Of a stretch of 7,604 nucleotides of DNA, positions 1 to 6,584 are shown piece after piece. Positions within the stretch are counted from its first letter, which is position 1; each line of letters opens with the position of its first letter. The stretch is from Clostridiales bacterium (GTDB lineage: Bacteria > Bacillota > Clostridia > Lachnospirales > Lachnospiraceae): contig JAHZHF010000035.1 of the NCBI GenBank assembly GCA_019420405.1, positions 666-8,269 on the forward strand, read 5' to 3'. A program made the translations under genes and the position numbers. The notes beneath the pieces were generated by a model. It was not told where the DNA came from, did not search any database, and was given only the letters and a program-made list of their open reading frames with translations.

Positions 1-2595
1 CTTTCCGATGATCACCTGTGTTGCCAGCGGAACGATCGGGATTCCCGTTACCTTGCTGATATACGGCACGGTACGGCTTGATCTCGGGTTTACCTCGATC
101 ACATAGACGTCGTCCTCTCCGCATACGATGAACTGGATGTTGATCATACCGATGACATGGAGGGATTTCGCAAGACGTCTTGTGTACTCCGCGATCTTCG
201 CTTTTGCTCCCTCAGTCAGGCTCTGGGCCGGATAGACGGAGATACTGTCGCCGGAATGGATTCCCGCGCGCTCGATATGCTCCATGATACCCGGGATCAG
301 AATATCTGTTCCGTCGCACACTGCGTCTACCTCGATCTCCTTGCCCTGGAGATATTTATCCACAAGGATCGGGTGATCCTGTGCGATCCGGTTGATAATG
401 CCGATGAATTCATCGATATCATTGTCATTGATTGCGATCTGCATTCCCTGGCCGCCCAGCACGTAGGACGGACGTACCAGCACCGGATAGCCCAGGCGGT
501 TCGCCACCTCTTTCGCCTCCTCAGCAGTAAATACGGTTCCTCCTGTGGGGCGCGGGATCTCGCACTCTTCCAGGATCTCGTCAAAGAGCTCTCTGTCCTC
601 CGCCTTGTCCACGTTCTCCGCGGATGTTCCCAGGATCGGCACTCCCATCTTCATGAGCGCCTCAGTCAGCTTGATCGCTGTCTGTCCGCCGAACTGGACT
701 ACAGCGCCGTCCGGCTTCTCGATGTCTACGATGCTCTCCACATCTTCCGGTGTAAGAGGCTCGAAATACAGCTTGTCTGCAATGTCGAAGTCCGTACTCA
801 CAGTCTCCGGGTTATTGTTGACGATGATCGTCTCGTACCCTTCTTTTGAGAACGCCCAGGTACAGTGCACGGAGCAGAAATCGAACTCGATACCCTGACC
901 GATACGGATCGGGCCGGAGCCGAGGACAAGCACTTTCTTCTTGTCTTTCGTCTCTTCCACCTCGTTCTCGCTTCCGTATACCGAGTAGTAGTAAGGCGTT
1001 TCTGCCGCGAACTCCGCCGCGCAGGTGTCAACGATCTTATACGCCGCAACGATTCCGTTTGCGTGGCGCATGTCGTGAATCTCTCTCTCAGTCTTTCCTG
1101 TGAGCTGCGCGATCACATTGTCCGGGAACTCGATGCGTTTTGCCTCTCTTAAGAGCTCCGGTGTAAGTTCCTGAGTTTTCAGCGCATTTTCCATCTCAAC
1201 AATGATGGCGAATTTGTCGATAAACCAGCGGTCGATCTTCGTGATATTGTAAATGGTATCGTAATCCACACCTCTGCGGACCGCCTCTGCAATTCTCCAC
1301 ATACGCATATCGTCCACGATCTCAAGCTGTTCCATAAGGTCATCCATGGAAAGCTCTGAGAAATCGTAGGACATCAGGCTGTCCACATGCTGCTCCAGGG
1401 AACGGATCGCCTTCATCAGCGCTCCCTCAAAGTTGTTGCAGATGCTCATGACTTCTCCGGTCGCCTTCATCTGTGTCGTCAGCGTCCTCTTGGCGCTGAT
1501 GAACTTGTCGAAAGGCAGACGCGGAAGCTTTACAACCACATAGTCCAGCATGGGCTCGAAGCTTGCGTATGTCTTCTGTGTAATTGCGTTCTTGATCTCA
1601 TCCAGCGTATATCCCAGAGCGATCTTTGCCGCCACCTTGGCGATCGGGTATCCTGTCGCCTTGGACGCCAGTGCGGAAGAACGGCTCACACGGGGATTTA
1701 CCTCGATTACGCAGTACTCGAAAGAATCCGGGTTCAGCGCATACTGCACGTTACATCCACCGGTGATATTCAGCTCGCTGATGATGTTCAGTGCGGAAGT
1801 ACGGAGCATCTGGTACTCCTTATCCCCCAGCGTCTGTGACGGAGCAACGACGATAGAGTCTCCGGTATGAACACCAACCGGGTCGATATTTTCCATATTA
1901 CAAACTGTGATACAGTTGCCCGCGCTGTCGCGCATCACTTCGTACTCGATCTCTTTCCATCCCGCGATGCAGCGCTCCACAAGCACCTGCCCCACACGGG
2001 AGAGCCTCAGTCCGTTCTCCAGAATCTCGATGAGCTGCTGGGAATCATGGGCGATACCGCCGCCGCTTCCCCCCAGTGTATATGCCGGGCGGAGCACAAC
2101 CGGGTATCCGATTTTATTTGCAAATGCAAGACCATCGTCCACATTTTCCACCACAAGGGAGGCTGCCACGGGCTCACCGATCTTCTCCATGGTCGCCTTG
2201 AACTCCAGACGGTCCTCCGCCTTCCGGATCGTCTCAGACGTAGTTCCGATCAGGCGCACGCCGTTCTCTTTTAAGAATCCGGCCTCCTCAAGCTCCATAG
2301 CGAGGTTTAAGCCTGCCTGTCCTCCCAGGGTCGGGAGAACGCTGTCCGGCTTTTCCTTCTGAATCAGCTGTTCTACCACTTCCACAGTCAGCGGCTCGAT
2401 ATAGACTCGGTCCGCAATATCTTTATCCGTCATGATGGTCGCCGGGTTGGAGTTTAAGAGCACGACCTCGATGCCTTCCTCCTTTAAGGAGCGGCATGCC
2501 TGCGTCCCCGCGTAGTCAAACTCCGCTGCCTGCCCGATGACGATCGGACCGGAACCGATGACCAGTACTTTCTTTATACTTAAATCTCTTGGCAT
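1..2595 (-). CDS. carB: Carbamoyl phosphate synthetase large subunit, 3'-truncated by window edge
   Basis: CarB makes carbamoyl phosphate from bicarbonate, two ATP and ammonia channelled from CarA, feeding arginine and pyrimidine synthesis in the cytoplasm. The reading frame is open from the ATG at 2595 to base 1 (865 codons). It starts [20 protein letters not shown] and shows the family's duplicated layout. The first ATP-grasp half carries [13 protein letters not shown] (about residues 168-180), [11 protein letters not shown] and [20 protein letters not shown]. An oligomerisation region follows. The second half begins near residue 555 with [20 protein letters not shown] and carries [20 protein letters not shown] and [16 protein letters not shown]. 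Family members have about 1065-1075 residues, so roughly 200 are missing here: the end of the second synthetase half and the MGS-like allosteric domain that senses UMP or ornithine in known enzymes. That loss is the window edge, not a mutation. The start shares one base with the carA stop and has a strong Shine-Dalgarno site inside carA. Identification is secure. Confidence 0.98.
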   Translation of the reverse strand, partial: MPRDLSIKKVLVIGSGPIVIGQAAEFDYAGTQACRSLKEEGIEVVLLNSNPATIMTDKDIADRVYIEPLTVEVVEQLIQKEKPDSVLPTLGGQAGLNLAMELEEAGFLKENGVRLIGTTSETIRKAEDRLEFKATMEKIGEPVAASLVVENVDDGLAFANKIGYPVVLRPAYTLGGSGGGIAHDSQQLIEILENGLRLSRVGQVLVERCIAGWKEIEYEVMRDSAGNCITVCNMENIDPVGVHTGDSIVVAPSQTLGDKEYQMLRTSALNIISELNITGGCNVQYALNPDSFEYCVIEVNPRVSRSSALASKATGYPIAKVAAKIALGYTLDEIKNAITQKTYASFEPMLDYVVVKLPRLPFDKFISAKRTLTTQMKATGEVMSICNNFEGALMKAIRSLEQHVDSLMSYDFSELSMDDLMEQLEIVDDMRMWRIAEAVRRGVDYDTIYNITKIDRWFIDKFAIIVEMENALKTQELTPELLREAKRIEFPDNVIAQLTGKTEREIHDMRHANGIVAAYKIVDTCAAEFAAETPYYYSVYGSENEVEETKDKKKVLVLGSGPIRIGQGIEFDFCSVHCTWAFSKEGYETIIVNNNPETVSTDFDIADKLYFEPLTPEDVESIVDIEKPDGAVVQFGGQTAIKLTEALMKMGVPILGTSAENVDKAEDRELFDEILEECEIPRPTGGTVFTAEEAKEVANRLGYPVLVRPSYVLGGQGMQIAINDNDIDEFIGIINRIAQDHPILVDKYLQGKEIEVDAVCDGTDILIPGIMEHIERAGIHSGDSISVYPAQSLTEGAKAKIAEYTRRLAKSLHVIGMINIQFIVCGEDDVYVIEVNPRSSRTVPYISKVTGIPIVPLATQVIIGK

Positions 2596-3665
2596 TATTC
2601 TGCTCCTCCCATCATCTCAATGAATCTGTCGAACAGGTATCCTGAATCCTGCGGTCCCGGGCACGCCTCCGGATGGAACTGAACCGTAAAGATATTTTTC
2701 CCCACATAGGAAAGCCCCTCGTTCGTTCCGTCGTTTACATTGACAAATGCAGGAGCGGCCACCGCCGGGTCAACGCTGTTCTCATCCACCACGTACCCGT
2801 GGTTCTGAGAGGAAATATAGACTCTCCCGGTGCTCAGATCCTTCACCGGATGATTTCCTCCTCTGTGGCCGTATTTTAATTTATGGGTTGTCGCGCCTGT
2901 GGCAAGAGCCATAAGCTGATGTCCCAGACAAATGGCAAATATTGGAATATCTGTATTGTACAGTTTTCTGATCTCTTCAATAATTGATGTGCAGTCCGCC
3001 GGGTCCCCGGGGCCGTTTGAGAGCATGATGCCGTCCGGCTGTGACGCGATGATCTCCTCAGCGCTCGTTCCGGCCGGATAAACCGTCACCTCGCATCCTC
3101 TCTGATTTAAGGACTTCGCGATATTGTTCTTTGCTCCAAGATCGAGAAGCGCAACTTTCTTCCCGTTTCCTTCGAGAACATATTTCTCACTGCAGGTCAC
3201 TCTGGAGACAACATCTCCGACCTTATATTCTCTCAGCTTCGCAAGGACTTCCTCCAGGTCATAATCCTCTCTTGTCGTGATCATGCCGTTCATGGTGCCC
3301 TTCTCTCTTAAGATCTTCGTAAGAGCCCTTGTATCGATCCCCGCGATTCCCGGGATATCCTGTTCTTTGAGGAAATCCTGAATCGTGCCCTCACAGCGGA
3401 AGTTGCTTGGCATCCTCGATAATTCTCTCACGATATAGCCGTCCGGCCATGCCTTTTTCGATTCCATATCCGGCGTGATGCCGTAATTTCCGATCAGGGG
3501 ATATGTCATGACGACAGCCTGTCCCGCATAGGACGGGTCTGTCAGAACCTCCAGATAACCTGTCATGGAAGTATTGAATACGATCTCACTGATACAGTCC
3601 CGCGTGGAGCCGATGCTGGTCCCTGTAAACACGGTACCGTCTTCCAATATTAGAAATGCCTTCAT
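2595..3665 (-). CDS. carA: Carbamoyl phosphate synthetase small subunit (glutamine amidotransferase)
   Basis: CarA hydrolyses glutamine and passes ammonia to CarB. The protein is 356 residues, normal for the family. The N-terminal CPSase_sm domain (about 1-150) has the typical opening [15 protein letters not shown] and [20 protein letters not shown]. The class I glutaminase domain (about 169-350) has LSNGPGDP, the nucleophile Cys246 in [21 protein letters not shown], and His331 and Glu333 in [12 protein letters not shown], so the catalytic triad is complete. I chose the ATG at 3665. It has AAAGGG seven bases upstream, and homologs begin at this position. An in-frame ATG at 3701 would add 12 residues (MRLYYTKGKGEQ), but it has no well-placed Shine-Dalgarno site and lies in the structured leader. 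The stop TAA shares its last base with the carB ATG, so the two genes are very likely translationally coupled. Expression probably starts at the promoter at 3787-3815. Confidence 0.98.
   Translation of the reverse strand: MKAFLILEDGTVFTGTSIGSTRDCISEIVFNTSMTGYLEVLTDPSYAGQAVVMTYPLIGNYGITPDMESKKAWPDGYIVRELSRMPSNFRCEGTIQDFLKEQDIPGIAGIDTRALTKILREKGTMNGMITTREDYDLEEVLAKLREYKVGDVVSRVTCSEKYVLEGNGKKVALLDLGAKNNIAKSLNQRGCEVTVYPAGTSAEEIIASQPDGIMLSNGPGDPADCTSIIEEIRKLYNTDIPIFAICLGHQLMALATGATTHKLKYGHRGGNHPVKDLSTGRVYISSQNHGYVVDENSVDPAVAAPAFVNVNDGTNEGLSYVGKNIFTVQFHPEACPGPQDSGYLFDRFIEMMGGAE
2603..2610 (-). promoter_or_regulatory. carB ribosome binding site inside the carA 3' end
   Basis: The minus strand reads GGGAGGAG, then seven bases, then the carB ATG at 2595. 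The site lies in the last codons of carA (Gly-Gly-Ala). Together with the one-base stop/start overlap (TAATG), it points to coupled translation and matched amounts of the two subunits. Confidence 0.8.
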
Positions 3666-3672
3666 CTGTTCA

Positions 3673-3678
3673 CCCTTT
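3673..3678 (-). promoter_or_regulatory. carA ribosome binding site
   Basis: The minus strand reads AAAGGG, then TGAACAG (7 nt), then the ATG at 3665. This spacing selects 3665 over the in-frame ATG at 3701. It lies about 25 nt downstream of the foldable leader, so it is a plausible target if the leader controls translation, although I see no strong pairing that buries it. Confidence 0.65.
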
Positions 3679-3699
3679 CCCTTCGTATAATACAAACGC

Positions 3700-3780
3700 A
3701 TGCCTTTGAGAACCTGCTGCCGTCACATAGCAAAGGCACTCTTGGAGTCTTTTGATCCAGAGCGCCCTCGTTCTCAAATT
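3700..3780 (-). promoter_or_regulatory. Structured carA 5' leader with two exclusive folds
   Basis: Transcription from the upstream promoter should begin near 3780, leaving a leader of about 115 nt. Fold A is a compact three-way junction. P1 pairs TTTGAGAAC (3778-3770) with GTTCTCAAA (3713-3705), nine perfect base pairs. P2 starts on the very next base and pairs GAGGGCGCTCT (3769-3759) with AGAGTGCCTTT (3742-3732), eleven pairs including three G-U. P2 is extended by GGA/TCC past one bulged A, with a nine-base loop. P3 is a weak TGCT/AGCA stem (3732-3729 with 3718-3715), whose T at 3732 is also the last P2 base. Fold B pairs TGCCTTTG (3738-3731) with CAAAGGCA (3708-3701), eight perfect pairs, using the 3' arms of both P2 and P1. 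The folds exclude each other. No U-tract follows fold B, so it is not an evident intrinsic terminator. The pairing is seen by eye; function is inferred. I cannot assign it to a known riboswitch family. Confidence 0.5.
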
Positions 3781-3786
3781 GTAAAG

Positions 3787-3815
3787 ATTATACTACAACC
3801 CGATCTATATTTCAA
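3787..3815 (-). promoter_or_regulatory. Housekeeping sigma-70-type promoter of carAB
   Basis: The minus strand has a -35 box TTGAAA (3815-3810), an exact 17-nt spacer, and a perfect -10 box TATAAT (3792-3787). The start site should fall near 3780, just before the P1 stem of the leader. It reads into carA with no other gene between. It is the only near-consensus promoter I find in this intergenic region. Confidence 0.8.
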
Positions 3816-3828
3816 CAGAAAGTTCCGC

Positions 3829-3870
3829 CATAAATATTCAGAAATATTAATTATTCTTATAAATATTTAT
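3829..3870. repeat. AT-rich repeated box upstream of the carAB promoter, possible ArgR-type operator
   Basis: ATAAATATT occurs twice in the same orientation (3830-3838 and 3859-3867), 29 bp apart, about three helical turns. The distal copy sits in a perfect 12-bp palindrome ATAAATATTTAT (3859-3870). The proximal copy on the minus strand reads TGAATATTTATG (3840-3829), which resembles one half of the arginine repressor box (TGAATA...TATTCA) with an imperfect second half. The pair ends 13 bp upstream of the -35 box. ArgR control of carAB is established in other bacteria, but the match here is weak and AT-rich DNA gives such matches by chance. An UP element or simple spacer are alternatives. Confidence 0.3.
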
Positions 3871-3890
3871 TCCTCAAGACCAGAAGCTGC

Positions 3891-5168
3891 TCAGCTCTCC
3901 TGATAGTTCCAGAACACCATCATTTTGCAATGCTCTTCATCTTCCACATAAGAGTACTGCACAGTGGAAAGGCCGTAGGCCGCGGCCAGGTTCTGGGCCG
4001 CTCTCGGAAACAGATCATTTATCATAGCGTCCCGGGCCTGCGCATACACAGCACTGTCCGGGAATTTGCAGATAAACGACTCCTCGCCTGCATAGATGCT
4101 GTCATTCATAGCAGAGAGCAGGATCTGTGCATCAAAGGAATCATAATACATGCCGTTCATCCTGTAGTAGTTCAGGTCATCCATACTGCAGGCCGGATAA
4201 GCCACCTCGCTGTCTGCTACATGATCTGTCATGATCTCCTCATCCGTGCAGCACAGATAATCATAATTGATCACATTTCCCGGAATCGTCCCGCCGCTCT
4301 CCCCGGAATAAAATACCGGGTCTGCAAAGGTCACATCCATCTGATAATAATTCCCGCCGCAGTTTACGATATTCCAGGCGTGAGCCCCCTGGTTTTCTAT
4401 CGTTCCCACCACATAGATACACTCGATCCCCAGATTCCCCAGGAGATACTGCGCGGCTCTTGAATACCCCGCGCATACAGACCGCTTTCCCACAAGAGAA
4501 CTGTAGATGTTCTGGTTATCCGGAGCGTTCTCATCATAATCCACTGTATTTACAATATACTCATAGACATACCTGATCCGTTCATACTCTGATGCCTCTG
4601 TTCCAATTCCCGAAAGACAGGCTGCTGCCGCCTCGCCGATCTGCGTCTGTCGCTGTGCCTTTTCCTCCACGGTACATGAATAACCGGGATAAAATTCTGT
4701 GTAATCGGGATAAACCGTCATCCGTGAATTTCCGTCGCACCAGAACAGCTCCGGCCGGTCGTAGAGAAGATACTCATACACTTTTGCCGGATCATCGCCG
4801 CTTCCCGCGTGCAGAAGGATGCGTTCTTCCATCCCGTTCACTCCCTGAAGCAGTTCTCTGTATACCGTGCGCTCATCCTCACCGAGCTGCTGATAGTAGA
4901 AGTCGCTCTCCACTTCCTCCACAGTCACTGTAAGCTCCGGAAACTCCGCCTCCTGTGTGGACGCAAGATTTGCCGTCTCTGCCGCTGTCCGCCCGGTCAG
5001 GCTCTCAATCGCACTTCCAAACACATTGGTCAGCTTCCCGTCAAACCCGGACGCTGCCCAGGGCACCGCATACGCTGCGGCAGCCCCGATCAGCGCCGTT
5101 ACAACCAGAGCACACACGCATCCGCCTGTGCGCCTGTGCCTTCTGTCCCGTTTTCTTCTGCCTGCCAT
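3891..5168 (-). CDS. Membrane-anchored transglutaminase-like domain protein, function unknown
   Basis: The protein has 425 residues from the ATG at 5168. A very basic start (RRKRDRRHRR, about residues 4-13) is followed by one hydrophobic segment (about 16-39). This predicts a membrane anchor or uncleaved signal with the rest outside the membrane. A linker leads to a transglutaminase-like (papain-fold) core at about 195-295. It carries the complete triad: Cys232 in SVCAGYSRAAQYLL, His263 in GAHAWNIV and Asp278 in YYQMDVTFADP. Such folds act as proteases, peptidases or cross-linking enzymes, and the substrate here cannot be read from sequence. The region after about residue 300 is not recognised. 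I chose ATG 5168 because AGAGGAG lies just upstream; a TTG at 5195, also with a purine-rich stretch, would add nine residues. The gene lies 68 nt after sleC with no clear terminator, so co-transcription and a spore-envelope role are possible but unproven. Confidence 0.85.
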   Translation of the reverse strand: MAGRRKRDRRHRRTGGCVCALVVTALIGAAAAYAVPWAASGFDGKLTNVFGSAIESLTGRTAAETANLASTQEAEFPELTVTVEEVESDFYYQQLGEDERTVYRELLQGVNGMEERILLHAGSGDDPAKVYEYLLYDRPELFWCDGNSRMTVYPDYTEFYPGYSCTVEEKAQRQTQIGEAAAACLSGIGTEASEYERIRYVYEYIVNTVDYDENAPDNQNIYSSLVGKRSVCAGYSRAAQYLLGNLGIECIYVVGTIENQGAHAWNIVNCGGNYYQMDVTFADPVFYSGESGGTIPGNVINYDYLCCTDEEIMTDHVADSEVAYPACSMDDLNYYRMNGMYYDSFDAQILLSAMNDSIYAGEESFICKFPDSAVYAQARDAMINDLFPRAAQNLAAAYGLSTVQYSYVEDEEHCKMMVFWNYQES

Positions 5169-5172
5169 AGCT

Positions 5173-5179
5173 CTCCTCT
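5173..5179 (-). promoter_or_regulatory. Ribosome binding site of the transglutaminase-like gene
   Basis: The minus strand reads AGAGGAG, then AGCT, then the ATG at 5168. The inner GAGG is six bases from the start. This favours the ATG over the TTG nine codons upstream. Confidence 0.6.
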
Positions 5180-5236
5180 CTTTTTCAGCAGCCAAAACAC
5201 CTCTTTCCCGTCAAAACGGCCTCTCCATACCCGAAA

Positions 5237-6502
5237 TTAAGTAAGCTCCGCGATTCTGGAAACTCCCACATAGATCTCCGAGATCTTATACCATGTGGGA
5301 TAATCCACCTTCCCTGTCACAGGAAGCCCGAACACAGACTGAAACTTACTTACCGCCTCCGCAGTTGCAGGGCCGTAGATCCCATCCGCCGTAATCTTCG
5401 GAAGGGCAGGATACGCATCCGCAATCCGATTGAGCTGTTCCTGCATCTGACGGACCTTCTCCCCGCTTGATCCCTCCTCAAGAGTATACCCCGGCCAGGA
5501 AGCCGGTATACCGGAAATCTCCTGTGCCGTATTGATGTACATGTCATCCCCGTAGAAATACCTGAGGATCTCGATCGGGGAATACCCTCTGTCCCCAAGC
5601 TCCTTGGATCCCCACTGGGTCATCCAGTCCGGACAGCTCACACGCCGCCCGTCGCAGTACTGGGTCAGGATCGGCTGCCGGACATTCGGCCTGGAAAGGT
5701 AACTGGCGAACAATTCGTCTACAATCACAGAGATCGTATCATAAACATTGCGCTCAGGAATCCACTTATGATCGAAAGCGGTTGAGGATGTAATGGTAAA
5801 ATCGTAACCACGGTTTCTGTACCATTCGGTGTAAACTCTGTTTAACGTAAAGGACATAATTGCCAGAACGTTCGCCCGGATCGTATTCGCCGGCCAGGTC
5901 GCATAGATTTCGCTGGACGCCACATTCTTGATATAGTCCTTATACTTCACATAGTAATTTGACGCAGTCGTATCCCTGGGTGAGCCGTCATGCACAACGA
6001 TGTATTCAGGCACCACCACACGGCTCAGGACGATTTCACCCGACTCGTTGGTCGGCTTGATCTCGTCCTCCGCGATCTTCGGCGGGTAATCCCCATATAA
6101 AGTGTGGGCCGGGATGACGAATACTTCTTCCTCTTCCCTGCCCACATCGCTGGGACGCATCCGCACGTTCTGGATCGCTTTCACATTTGCCAGAATCTCG
6201 GTGCCCGCAATACTCACCGGCTCAAATCCGGGAGCACTGACATCCAGCGTATACTCGGAGTAGGGCTGTCTCTCATTCGCCGGGTCCAGGCTCCACTCCT
6301 CCGGCGGCGCGTCAAGATCCAGCACCTCAGTCTGGCCGGAAGAATCCGTTTCCACCCTCTCCAGAGTACTCTCCGGCACCCCGGTATATGAAATTGAAAT
6401 CTGCGCCCCTGATATGGGAACCGAATCCGCCATGGATACTACATTGATCTGGAGCTGGCCCTTCCCCGTGTTCTCTTCCTGCATCGCTCTTATATCATTC
6501 AT
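5237..6502 (-). CDS. sleC: Spore cortex-lytic enzyme SleC (SpoIID-like fold plus peptidoglycan-binding domain)
   Basis: SleC degrades cortex peptidoglycan during germination of clostridial spores, in known members as a lytic transglycosylase made as a zymogen and activated by Csp proteases. The protein has 421 residues, close to known SleC lengths. Residues 16-116 look like a carboxypeptidase-regulatory-type beta domain (propeptide), ending near an acidic stretch REEEE (122-126). The SpoIID-like catalytic domain (about 165-320) contains EYIVVHDG, YIKNVASSEIYATWP, TIRANVLAIMSFTLNRVYTE, TSSTAFDHKWIPERN and LTQYCDG. Glu198 in ASSEIYATWP aligns with the catalytic Glu of SpoIID (inference). A PG_binding_1 domain (about 344-408) has GSSGEKVRQMQEQLN, DGIYGPATAEAVSKFQ and FGLPVTGKVDYPTW. 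I chose ATG 6502, with AGGAG six bases upstream; the GTG at 6538 lacks a Shine-Dalgarno site. No signal peptide is visible, as expected if it is packaged from the mother cell. No csp gene lies in the window. Confidence 0.93.
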   Translation of the reverse strand: MNDIRAMQEENTGKGQLQINVVSMADSVPISGAQISISYTGVPESTLERVETDSSGQTEVLDLDAPPEEWSLDPANERQPYSEYTLDVSAPGFEPVSIAGTEILANVKAIQNVRMRPSDVGREEEEVFVIPAHTLYGDYPPKIAEDEIKPTNESGEIVLSRVVVPEYIVVHDGSPRDTTASNYYVKYKDYIKNVASSEIYATWPANTIRANVLAIMSFTLNRVYTEWYRNRGYDFTITSSTAFDHKWIPERNVYDTISVIVDELFASYLSRPNVRQPILTQYCDGRRVSCPDWMTQWGSKELGDRGYSPIEILRYFYGDDMYINTAQEISGIPASWPGYTLEEGSSGEKVRQMQEQLNRIADAYPALPKITADGIYGPATAEAVSKFQSVFGLPVTGKVDYPTWYKISEIYVGVSRIAELT

Positions 6503-6508
6503 ACCTGT

Positions 6509-6513
6509 CTCCT
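6509..6513 (-). promoter_or_regulatory. sleC ribosome binding site
   Basis: The minus strand reads AGGAG, then ACAGGT, then the ATG at 6502. This places the start 12 codons inside the longest open frame and makes the start match the short N terminus of known SleC proteins. Confidence 0.7.
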
Positions 6514-6539
6514 GAATCTGATCTGTAATCTTTTTCACT

Positions 6540-6547
6540 ATTATATA
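6540..6547 (-). promoter_or_regulatory. Possible -10 element for sleC
   Basis: The minus strand reads TATATAAT (6547-6540), 37 nt upstream of the sleC ATG. The vegetative -35 position holds only a poor hexamer (TTCTAA, 6568-6563). The box matches six of eight bases of the mother-cell sigma-E -10 consensus (CATACAAT), but I see no convincing sigma-E -35. A sporulation sigma factor would make biological sense for sleC; the sequence does not settle which one. Confidence 0.3.
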
Positions 6548-6584
6548 GAGCAGGCAATTAGTTTAGAACATCCCTGTTCACTGT

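Noticed and set aside
1..3. carB as a pseudogene because its C-terminal domain is missing.
   Set aside because: The frame is open to the first base of the window with normal conserved sequence, so the loss is due to the window boundary.
157..2362. Several plus-strand open frames of 85-151 codons and one of 230 codons opposite carB.
   Set aside because: They are antisense shadows of carB, which is strongly conserved along its whole length; their translations have no recognisable family motif.
3732..3765. Possible PyrR-binding site or pyr attenuator in the carA leader.
   Set aside because: The short string GACTCCAAGAG loosely recalls the PyrR loop (AGTCCAGAGAGGCT), but the conserved GAGAGG core is absent and no terminator hairpin with a U-tract follows.
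3879..3897. Inverted repeat AGCTG-AG-CAGCT at the 3' end of the transglutaminase-like gene as a terminator.
   Set aside because: The stem is short, the loop is only two bases, it overlaps the stop codon, and no T-tract follows on the minus strand.
3700..3903. A 67-codon plus-strand frame across the carA upstream region.
   Set aside because: It overlaps the promoter and foldable leader, has low-complexity AT-rich translation and no recognisable motif.
5209..5220. CCGTCAAAACGG hairpin between sleC and the next gene as a terminator.
   Set aside because: A four-pair stem with no U-tract after it is too weak to call.
6566..6579. GAACA-TCCC-TGTTC after rseP as a terminator or LexA box.
   Set aside because: It has only five base pairs and no T-tract, and the GAAC/GTTC halves are six bases apart instead of the four in the Firmicute LexA box.
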